DNA of 64,000 nucleotides from Diphasiastrum complanatum (taxonomy: Eukaryota; Streptophyta; Lycopodiopsida; Lycopodiales; Lycopodiaceae). Shown here one piece after another: positions 55,060 through 64,000 of this stretch. Positions within the stretch are counted from its first letter, which is position 1; each line of letters opens with the position of its first letter. The stretch spans positions 25,433,922-25,497,921 of the forward strand of contig CM055112.1 in assembly GCA_029204225.1 (NCBI GenBank), written 5' to 3'. The notes under the pieces were generated by a model that saw only the letters and a program-made list of their open reading frames with translations, searched no databases and was not told the origin of the DNA. Both the position numbers and the translations under genes were made by a program.

Positions 55060-55745
55060 ATTTTCAGCATCAGAGCCATCTTCTTGAGTGTAAGATCTTT
55101 GGCGAAGGTTCTTGTTCACCAAGAATAGGAATTTGCAAATTACAACCCTTGCCAACTTAAATATTTGCGAAAGTACTTACTACCAACCTTCACCAGTTTG
55201 CTAGTAGCTACTTTTCCATGTTTTCTAGCATCAATGAAGTCGGCAAAGGTTATTATTGAGAAAAAGTGGTTAGGCGAACGTTCCTAGTGCTCAGAGTAAA
55301 ATCTAAGTCCTTAGAACCCTTGCCAACATTTATAAACCCTCGCCTGTGTATCATCAATCTTCGTCGAGCTCAAAATAGTCATAAAACATTGTTCAAAAAT
55401 ATATATGAAGTAGGCGAAGGTTAATACTATCTATAACTAGTCCGACGAATGTTTCCAGCTCTCAAAAGTGTCAACTTATCTTTTGAACCCTCGCCAAACT
55501 ATCTCTTGCCAATGAGAATCTTCGCCTAGCCCTCTGATCATCTTTTTGTACTTCCTTGCAAGTCGACGAAGGATAGTCTCTATTCGAAGGACAGTGGCAA
55601 AGATTTCCATTCCTAATCACGTCCAAATTGCTTTCAAAACCCTCGTCCAACCATCCTTCGCCAACAAGAACCCTCGCCGAGCTCCCTAAAGTGGTAATAA
55701 ACTGTGAGAAATCACATATTGGTCAGGCGAAGGTTCATTTCAAGA
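55060..55745. repeat. Diverged tandem repeat, ~152-171 bp period, four units
   Basis: The landmark 'aaccct(t/c)gccaa' recurs at about 55144, 55315, 55486 and 55638, with 'ggcgaagg' or 'gacgaagg' variants at matching offsets (about 55111, 55272, 55443, 55562, 55721). Units share order but differ widely. Confidence 0.6.
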
Positions 55746-56195
55746 AAATATTTAAAAATCCAAAAAAATTGTCGCAACCACTAGTAACCTGACCCCACCC
55801 ACATTGGCACCATCATCGCCACCTATTAGTCATTGTTGTTATCAACTATACCATTACATCACCCATTTTTTGTCGCCATTTCCATTCAAATCTGTGCCAC
55901 CATCCATCCATCTCTCAATAATCATTTCAATTGTTGTCCAGTAAAATTTGTTAGTTATTCATGTTTCTTCCATCCCTTCATAATATCAATCATTGATCAT
56001 CACCCGAACAAGATCCACTATTGTTAAAAGCTTCTAATCTATGTTAAATCTGCACTGTGAATGAGATTGAGATCTGATAGAATATTACCTATAGAAAATC
56101 CAGAGCTACATCAAGCAGCAACGGAAGAGATCTGGCCAAATCAGCCAAATCCAATGGATCAAGATATTCCTATGCCAGCGGTACGTCTACAAGCA
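55746..56195. other. Unassigned stretch, C/A-rich then leader-like
   Basis: No gene recognised. The last part, from about 56100, may be leader or the 5' part of the Ty3 gag relic that follows. Confidence 0.25.
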
Positions 56196-56400
56196 ATCAC
56201 AAGATCTCCCAAATTGTAATTGCCCAAATATAATGGATCCACCGATTCTATCAGATCCTTGTAGATCTATGGAAAAGCATGTGAAATCTATGGTGAAACT
56301 AGCACCCCAGTAGAAAAATTGAAGTTGTTTTCAATGTCCTTGACAAAACGGCTTTAGACGGGTTTTTCAATCAGACGACACAAGAATGAACAGACTGGGA
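56196..56400 (+). pseudogene. Ty3-type gag relic, decayed
   Basis: Reads KLPKYNGSTDS, then IYGKACEIYGETSTPVEKLK, LFSMSLTKRL and further, with stops. It parallels the relic at 35854 (LDLSKYDDNTDP, FENTCDVYGETSPEAMVQIF, SMTMIDRTREW). Confidence 0.6.
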
Positions 56401-56448
56401 AGTGTGAAAAACAACGAATGTTGCTACATAAAGGTTTGAATATGGTCC

Positions 56449-57616
56449 TCAATGGTGATCGGCTTTTGAAATATCTGGCCCGTGAGGATGGACCTGCTTC
56501 TTTGGCCTATCTTCAATATTGGCATCTCCTCCTTGATCCAAACCTATATCCACTTGTTCATCAGTTTGATGTGCTAGTGAGAATTGTGGGCTAACCAGTA
56601 TTGGAATCTGGGGATTCAACTCTAAAACTTGAGCGACCGCCTTTTCATAATCTTTGATAATGAACTTCGCCTTGGCCAACTCTATTGATCCCGTACATTT
56701 GAACTTATCGAAGCGGACTTGAAACTCTACCAACGAAGTTCGATAGGTTTCAACCTTCTTGAAAAAATGATTGATCTCCGTTGATGAGAAAGAACGATCA
56801 GGTACTTGAGTTTGTAGGTACGTTCTCTTCTAAGGGTGATTGCATCGAATTCACCTTGAAGGCACTCTTGATCAAGCACAGCCTTGTCCAGTTGCCCCTG
56901 TAGTACCCACACTTGTTGTTTGGCATCTTGGACAGCCTTGTCCACTTGATCTTGCTCGATCGTGAGTGTATTCTGAAGAGTTGCCACATAGCCCTCCAAT
57001 GTTTCGGCTAATTGTTGGGCTTTCTTCATGTCAGCTTCAAACTTTGCTTTGTGTTGTTTGGCGACCTTGAGCTCTCGATTCAGCTGAAGCACCTTTTGGA
57101 AGATGAGAGTATTCTTAGGTCCCAATTAGGATATTCTTTTGTTGATGTCTTTTTTCTCATCCAACATGGTCTGGATCACTCGCGCAAGGTTAGTCACTAA
57201 ACCAAGAGCGTCACTAGAGTCCACGGGTGTTGCAGTTGTGGCAATAGCAAAAGCAGGAACAGTAACTGCAGGTGCAATGGTTGTTTGGCATTGAGATCCT
57301 ACATGTGGCTCTTCTACCTCCAAGAAGTCTTCTTCTTCATATCTGTCAAGCACCTTGGCATCGAACTACTTTGGTGATTCAATTGCATGAATGACCTGAA
57401 TAGTATCTGGTGCTTGTTAAGCTTGATCTTGTTGGCTTGTCTGAAAAGGTGAATAAAAAACAGTAGTGGTATCATGAAATTGTTTGAATCTTTTTCTAGG
57501 AAATTGAGGTTCAACGGGTCTTGTGCTATGCGGGATCCAAAAAAGTTCATTTGCTCCCAAAGGATTCGAATCATTGAACATATCCGTGAAGGTCTTTATA
57601 TTGTTGGAAAGAGGTG
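56449..57616 (-). pseudogene. Decayed coiled-coil protein frame, family unknown
   Basis: A minus-strand protein spread over two frames. About 57616-57354 is Pro/Gln-rich (EPQFPRKRFKQFHDTTTV) with two stops. 57353-56727 is one frame with a single TAA and is mostly coiled coil: LQLNRELKVAKQHKAKFEAD, KKAQQLAETLEGYVATLQNT, then DQVDKAVQDAKQQVWVLQGQ. After a frameshift near 56740, 56733-56449 continues (FQVRFDKFKCTGSIELAKAK; KAVAQVLELNPQIP). I recognise no family. It lies between Ty3 and copia relics and may be an extra gene of a retrotransposon or a host pseudogene. Confidence 0.45.
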
Positions 57617-57709
57617 TTTAAAAGATAGGCCGAACTTGAAAAGAAAAGAATTCAAATAAAAAAAATTCGAACGACAAGAAAGAAAACTTATCGTGTGCAT
57701 CAGAATAAA

Positions 57710-58374
57710 CTATCTTCCTCTTTTTTTATGCATGGCTACGCCTATCAATCTTGAACAAAACAATAGTGATAGAAAACACATTCAAAATCATTAGTAGTTA
57801 CAGTGATTACATAGCCAAACATTAAGCATCGAAACATCAGACAAATGATTTGTCACGAAATATTAGACAAATAATTAGTTGCGAAGAACTACAACAACGC
57901 ATACGTTCTGAAATGAGACTGAATGCAATAAGAAGATAGTATTGGTTCAGTATGGAAGAGAAACAGATGTAAATGAGTACAACAAGCTGCAGATCGGAGC
58001 CGCATACTCTAAGCTATCTCTAAGCGGCTAAAATGTAAGTCTAAATTAAGCGCAACTACTGATAAGCAGTAAGTGCAATAACAATCTCTAATCAACTCTA
58101 AAGAATTGAGCTAGAATGCTCAAAAGTGTACAAGCTCATAGGCTTGAGAGAGAGAGAGCTAACTATTCGATACTTGAACTGAGAATCGTCATCATGATCC
58201 TCTTCTTAATCACAAGATGTTGAAATATGAATAACGATTTATACTAAGCAATTAGGTCTTCAAAAGTGTTATCCAGTTCAGCCATTTCGAGTAGTTATGC
58301 ACACTGTGTAAAAACACAAAGAAAACTGCAAGTCTGGATAAAAGTCAAACTCAGCCATTGCTATTCTTCTAACA
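57710..58374 (-). mobile_element. Family F LTR (minus strand)
   Basis: Reverse-complement match to 38418-39345. It begins TGTTAGAAGAATAGC at 58374 on the minus strand. The two copies are clearly diverged. No target duplication was seen. Confidence 0.6.
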
Positions 58375-58376
58375 GT

Positions 58377-58560
58377 GAAGCTCTTCACATAGCCACTTCT
58401 GAATCAACTGATATGCGGTGGCATTTCAAACTTGGCCATGTTAACTACAACAGTATTCAACAAAAATGTTAGCTCAGAGTCTAGTACAAGATTTGTCTTT
58501 AGTCAGCAAGCCAACTTTTACATGCGAAAGTTGTATTAGACTAACAAGTACCATAACCTA
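58377..58560 (+). pseudogene. Copia GAG-pre-integrase fragment
   Basis: EALHIATSESTDMRWHFKLG, HVNYNSIQQK, then after a frameshift LAQSLVQDLSLVSKPTFTCE with the CESC pair. This is the H-x-G-H and C-x-x-C block that precedes copia integrase. It abuts the family F LTR on the opposite strand. Confidence 0.65.
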
Positions 58561-59346
58561 TGTTTTGAATGAAAAAAAAATTGAAAAAATGTTAAATTAA
58601 AATAATAAAACAATAAAATGTATATAAAACATGGGACTTTTTTCCATTCACCAAATCTCTTTTGCTATTTTCTATTTTACATGCATACATGATTAGAAAT
58701 GCCAAGAACTTTGTTAAAACCTTATTATGGGCCATTGAAAGAATGTATCAAATCTTGGAGCCAAATTAATTAATTTTAAAATGTTAAATAAAACAAGAAT
58801 GATGTGGCATACCACAAAGGCCTTGCCATTAATGTGTTGTTTTAATATTTGTTAATATTTGACATCATTTTCTAACTTTACACTGTTGTTTAGTGATTGA
58901 AATGTTTTTGTTTTTCATTTTGGATTTCAATATTGACTATTTTGTGATTTGAATAATGTCAATTTTGACTTAATTCAACATTTATAATTTCACTACTGAC
59001 TATATAATATGAATAATATTAGATTTTCAGCAATTGTAGTCTTCATTTCACAATTATAATTATTATCTTTATATTTGAGTATGTTCCATGTCACAATCTC
59101 ACAATCTATAATCATAAAATTATTCACAATCTTACAATTAGTTTTCACAAAAGTAATGACAAATTTTATTATTAAGTATTTGTAGTTTTATAGCTCACTA
59201 TAAAAATTTTAGATTAATGTTTATAATAGTCATTGTAAATTATATGATGTAATTTTATGATGCACATTCGCTTTCAGAAAATTAATATTATAATTTATTC
59301 TTCATGATGTGATGAAAATAGTCATAAATTTTGTAGTTTTTGATTT
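58561..59346. other. AT-rich stretch upstream of repeat R
   Basis: Very AT-rich, with recurring 'cacaat' and 'ttcacaa' words like those inside R. It may be an older, more degenerate extension of the R repeat. No gene. Confidence 0.35.
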
Positions 59347-60724
59347 CACAACTAAATGCACAACAATAAATACAATTTGTGCAATTCCAAATATCGTGAC
59401 TCAGTATTCACTAATTTCATAATTTGATATAATCTATAAAATTTACATTCAATATCAAGAAAAGTCAGGATTTATTATTTATGATTTAAATTTCATAACT
59501 TGGGTAGTTAGAAAAGGTTGTTGTTCATTATTTACAATTGCACTATAAAAAATATCAAGATTTAGTATCCATAGTTTGACAATCTACAAAAGTCATGATT
59601 GACTACTCACAATTTTGCAATTTGATATTGACAAAGGCAAATCACAATAATGGTACTCGTCATTTAAATATACTTGTAATTTTATAATCATTTTTTATAA
59701 TGATGATGTCCACAATTAACATGTAGATGATTGACAATGAACATTCATAGTCAAAGTTTTCAAACTTTTTCAAAGAATTATGATCAATATTCAAAATATC
59801 ACGATAAGTATTCACAGCTTCACGACCAATATTCACAATTTTACGATCAGTAGTCACAGTTTCATGACAAGCTCTGCCAACAAATAATAAACCATGAGAA
59901 AGGAGTGTTTTAACAAAAGTATGTTGAGAATGTATTTCTTAAGTGCTTCTAACTCAATGAGGGTCGAATTACGTAATGTCAAAATCAAGTGGGTTGGATA
60001 CATCTGAGAAAGAGAGATAGAGGGGGGGGGGGGGGGTTACCCATGTAGCATTAAAAGTAGATACCAAAGGAGGACTAATTTCAACCCCGAGGACTTCAAC
60101 TATCAAAATATCATGTGAAACTGTGGTAACGACCATGTGAACATTATGAGGTACCTTCCTTTTACAACTCTACATAACTTGACGAATTTCATCTTATTCT
60201 AGAAGATTGTTATGGATGCCATCAAGATTGACCTAAATTTATTTGCATGTAAATCAAACTGTGAAAAGAAATGTTGTGAGAAGTAGTATCAACGGGTACA
60301 ATGTCATACATTGTAGTGGAACACAACATGGACATTCTGGAACACTATTTTTTATAACAAAACTCTGAAAATTTTATTAAGAAAACCCTTAATACATTAA
60401 GAAACTCGAAATTAACAATAACAAGAAAATATACATACTGCCTAAAAGAATTTAAACTAAAAAAGTTGAAAAATAAAAACAGGCTAAATCATGTTTTCTA
60501 TTCAAAAATTTCGAAAAAAAAATTGAAGTGCACATTCCAAAAAACCTCAATGCTTTTTTTCTAAAATGCGTTCCGGAACAAGGCCTTGCAATTATTGTGT
60601 ACATCTATAACTACACAAGTTTGATGATGAAATGGATCAAGTTTGTGTGTGAGATGAAGATCCTTTTGATGCTCATACATTGCACTCAAGGCATCAATCT
60701 TTTATAGGCCTCTTGTACCTGCAC
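59347..60724 (+). repeat. Dispersed repeat R, copy 3
   Basis: Collinear with 12208-13595, including the 21-bp units (59796-59869) and a longer poly-G run (about 60024-60037). Both ends are where copies 1 and 3 diverge. Confidence 0.75.
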
Positions 60725-61030
60725 GGGATGAAGGACGCCGACGACTTCTTACTTCTTGACAACGATTAAGTGTGGATACTAGGATTAGTTAGATAATAAA
60801 AGGAGATAGTTTGATGTTTTTCGTTGAACGTTTTTCATCTTAGGTAGAATGTACTGCAGTTCGCAGTTCTGATCACTGTTCCTTTGGATCAATACTCATA
60901 TGTACTGTCAACTTTTGAACTTAATATATCCCTTTGCTAAGAGATCAATCGTGTGTTGCATACTCCCTGTTTCATTGCATGCTTACATAATTCCCACATA
61001 GAATCGTTGTAAGTTCTAACACACCATTGG
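60725..61030. other. Unassigned, possibly an LTR end
   Basis: Ends 'gttctaaca' near 61022. No genes or repeats of this window match it. Confidence 0.25.
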
Positions 61031-61563
61031 ATTTGTAAGGCCTAGAGATTTAGCCATTGAAGTTGAGAATGAGGGATTTAGAGTCAAAACATCCATGTAC
61101 ATCAGAATGAACGACTCATGGGTCTTGGTAGCAACACGTTCCATAGAACTTCAAAGTGCTATTAGGACGAGATCTGGGCCTGGATTGTTATGACTGGGTT
61201 AAATTTGCGAGAGATACCTCTACCAAGTGACTTCTGCCAGTTGAGTAGAAATGAAAGGGTTTATCATTATTTCTATTCCAGGGATTTCCATAGACATCTC
61301 CTAGTTGGAGATAGATTGTTTAGAGTTAGACATAATGCTGACTGTATTTCCCGTAGTGTATGAGTTGAGTGAAGATTCTACGTGGAAAGAGTTAGGAGGA
61401 TCCTTTACCCAATATACTGAATTGCGTCTAGGGCTTCCCGATCCATTGCCAGAGTATGTGTTAGAGAACTTAAATGATATTATCAAGGATTCTTGAAGAG
61501 ATCCTCGAGAAGAATACGAGAAGAAGGTAGCTCTGGAACTTTGTAAGCGAGCAAGATATCATT
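61031..61563 (+). pseudogene. Family H 3' internal region, unknown protein
   Basis: Open in pieces: DLAIEVENEGFRVKTSMYIR, then after stops YELSEDSTWKELGGSF and ELRLGLPDPLPEYVLENLND (61305-61496). The last block is repeated at 11813. It precedes a family H LTR at both sites, so it is the 3' coding end of that element. I do not recognise a domain. Confidence 0.45.
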
Positions 61564-61851
61564 AGTGCAAGTCGTGAGTTTCAAGAAGACTGAGGAAGTG
61601 AGTATAACATTTTATAGGCTATGTCTCTAGAGGCCTGAAAAACCTCTATTAGCTATAGAGGTACGGCTTGGTCGATAGAACATGTTAGGAATCCCCTATA
61701 TATATATATATATATATAATTAATTAGCTTTGTGTTTGGGACGTGTACGGCCATTCTCGTAACGACACGACACTGAACACATAGTGGTGCTATATCCTGT
61801 TGTGTTGTTTTCCCCTTAGCTTTGATTCCCTAAGTGGAAAATGCCATAACA
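61564..61851 (+). mobile_element. Family H LTR, copy 3, with (TA)11
   Basis: Ends TGCCATAACA at 61851. It carries a TA microsatellite (61697-61718) absent from the copies at 10046 and 11945. It has internal sequence on both sides: a coding tail before it and a leader after it. Confidence 0.65.
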
Positions 61852-62400
61852 TTTTTGGTGCATCTGCCGAGAGCTACTTGGAAGTGGTCATTGATTGTTT
61901 GAAAGGTTGTTGTCTCTCTATGAAATGAAATCATTATCTATTGTTGTGAGAAGTGATTTGGATTGTCTAGAAACACCATACTACTTTAGGATAGACCATT
62001 TTGAGGAATTATCCATTGGGGAAGATAAACCAAGAAGCATTGTACTGATGAACTGAGATAGATTGAAAGATGCGAGTCAAATACTCCTACTAGCTCTGAA
62101 ATAGGCTCCAAGACTAGAAGAAAAATTGTGTGTTGTTAGGTGCTTATTGTCTTTCCACTAAACCAGTCGACAAGCCTAGGAGCCTCTGAGTGCGCTGTGT
62201 TAAACCTGGAATGCAACACCTCACATCCAACTTAGGAAATATCCTCTGAGGGCTCTATTACAGTTAGTGGAGAGACAATTCCCTTGAACATAGATGGAAG
62301 TAACAATACCAATCATACGCAAATTTCATGAGTTAAGAATGATTCTGTTGTTTAAACCGTCAACTACACACCAAAAAGGAATTGTCCTATTGAGTTAACT
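61852..62400 (+). other. Family H primer site and leader
   Basis: Starts TTTTTGGTGCATCTGCCGAG, the presumed primer binding region after the LTR, and aligns with the reverse complement of about 9120-9760. The tRNA used is not identified. Confidence 0.5.
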
Positions 62401-64000
62401 GATTTCATTTTTGAGATACCCAACCTATATCTTACTAATGAGATGAGAGAACGGTCCCAGTCCACCCAAAATGGACTACCGAGAGGTTTGATAAATAAAT
62501 CAGCCTTAGAAATGGCTGTGTAATATCTATTTTCATCCATGATCTTATCGAATTTTTGGTGGATTGCCAATTTAACGGAATTTTATATTAATATAATATG
62601 ATATTTGAGTTTTTTTTTTTTAGGTTCTCCTTTCATCCAGCCTATGTGGAAATCAGAGACTGACCATTATTTTTTAGCACCTGGATATTTGGAAAATGTC
62701 AAGAATTTTCGACAAAGACCAACATTTTTCTCCAAGCAATCTTTTTGGACCAAAAACGTCAATTAAAAGTTGAATGAGAAATACCATCACCAGAAAATTG
62801 GGCACCACAAGTATCAAATATCACACTAAGACAATAGGCCATGGGACCAAAATGGTCAAAACATTCATACTTAAGGAAGTACCTAATGCATAAGGGCCAC
62901 CCAAAGATCAATTATCAAGAAGGACCGGAAAAATGTCAAAGATTGTATGAATTTAAGAGGATGCCGACGAAATGTGAAGGGCATAAGACCTTGACTCATG
63001 TTGTCAAATAGGACATTTCTATTGGATGAGAACATTGACCCACATGGGCCATGTACTTTGGCATGGATGCCCATGTGGCCCTATCCACACTCTTCAATGC
63101 CATTTAAGAGTCCACATGGCACAAAGCCAAAAAGTCTAAATCAACCCTTGGAAATTAAGTATTGAATGCTCAAAGGGCAAAAGGGAATGAAGAGTTGAAA
63201 GGGTGGGCCTTCAACCATTGGAGGATAAGTATACTTGACCAATCATTGCTCATCATCATTCCATGACTTTCACGACTTTATATTGGACGCTTTGGTTATC
63301 GAAAGTGTGAGTGTGTAAATCACATGATTGTTGAGATCCTCCTTTATGTGCATTGATCAGAAAAATCGCTTTGTATGGGGAGCGTAGGTTTATCACGCCA
63401 ATTCGGCCTTCACACCTCTGAGATTACGTAACTTTCCATGCCTACAATGGAGCTATGCAGGTCTCCAATTGAGAATCCAGTTGTTAGGAACTTGATCTGA
63501 GTGCTACCTATCTGAGTTATCATAAAAATGATGTGTGAGTATCTGTCACTTAGTGAGCATTTCTTCCTATGTATCGTTTGAACTTGAGCGATTGGGTCTG
63601 AGCACAGCCAATGAGTATTGCCTTTGAGAACAGCTATAGTCTGAGTGTAACTGTGATCCAAGTGCCAACATTGAGTGATACCCTCTATGGCCCGAGTGAT
63701 GCCGAACAATTTTCTAGAGTTTCTAATAACAATCCACATTGAATTGTTCTTGGCTGGAGCGTGATTTTGTATAACAAATTCTTTGGAGGGCCTTTTTCCA
63801 TGGCTACGTTTGTTGGAGCTACAACGTGAGCATCATTGTGTGGAGGAGCCGCATGAATGTCTCCTTACATTCACGTATTCCCAAGATTCATTGCTATGAG
63901 TGCTACCAAAGATACGATGTTCATGGAGCTATCTTTGAAGGTCCAACGATTGTACTGGTGAAAGTATTGCAGTTGACTATTGATTCCTACCCTTCCAGAT
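62401..64000. other. Unassigned end of the window
   Basis: No supported gene. It has a T-run at 62610-62622 and a stretch with many loosely repeated 'gagtg' words at 63480-63700. The minus-strand frame at 63410-63739 follows that repetitiveness and has no recognisable domain. The start may be more family H internal sequence. Confidence 0.3.

Noticed and set aside
63410-63739. 109-codon minus-strand frame near the window end
   Set aside because: It follows loosely repetitive 'gagtg' DNA; no domain or conserved copy.

Overview
The window reads as nuclear DNA of a land plant with a large, transposon-packed genome. Plant Ty1/copia and Ty3-type LTR retrotransposon proteins fill most of it. Four initiator-tRNA-Met-type primer binding sites sit beside LTRs. 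The only host gene I can support is an A20/AN1 zinc-finger (stress-associated) protein gene at 14203-14751, with a TATA box about 450 bp upstream. I saw no rRNA, tRNA or CRISPR. The sequence does not let me name the species or clade.

Layout: 1-7140 holds decayed copia pieces on both strands, some fused to one another, plus a CACTA transposase scrap. 7140-12207 holds gag relics and LTRs of Ty3-like elements around a copia 3' piece. 12208-13595 is the first copy of a dispersed non-coding repeat (here 'R'), which recurs at 36240-36640 and 59347-60724. The zinc-finger gene follows. 14872-25878 is a tandem series of a short gag-only element (here 'G'), split by a copia insertion 'E' (16334-21408) that landed in an expanded GA microsatellite. 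Copia 'B' (25879-32025) is inserted downstream in the same G series. 32031-43545 is a mosaic of relics, minisatellites and LTR fragments. Copia 'C' (43546-49406) has one intact 1316-codon gag-pol and LTRs I read as identical. Copia 'D' (50317-54646) is an older, chimeric, RT-deleted relative. 54652-64000 has diverged tandem repeats, Ty3 relics, a decayed coiled-coil reading frame, R copy 3 and a Ty3-like LTR junction.

Four insertions (B, C, D, E) were delimited to the base by matching 5-bp target duplications (TTTTC, CTTAG, GAGTA, AGAGA) and LTR ends. LTR divergence by eye gives the order of insertion: C and E have identical LTR pairs, B differs at about 12 of 682 positions, and D at roughly 6% over the comparable half. 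C is the only element that could encode its own transposition. E lacks reverse transcriptase yet moved recently, so it probably used proteins supplied by another element. The most interesting leads are E's unexplained 3' coding region, shared with two other loci; a palindromic CACACGTGTG motif in the LTRs of unrelated copia families; the chimeric element D; and a host AN1 finger missing two of its eight zinc ligands. Names A-H, R and X are labels for this window only.
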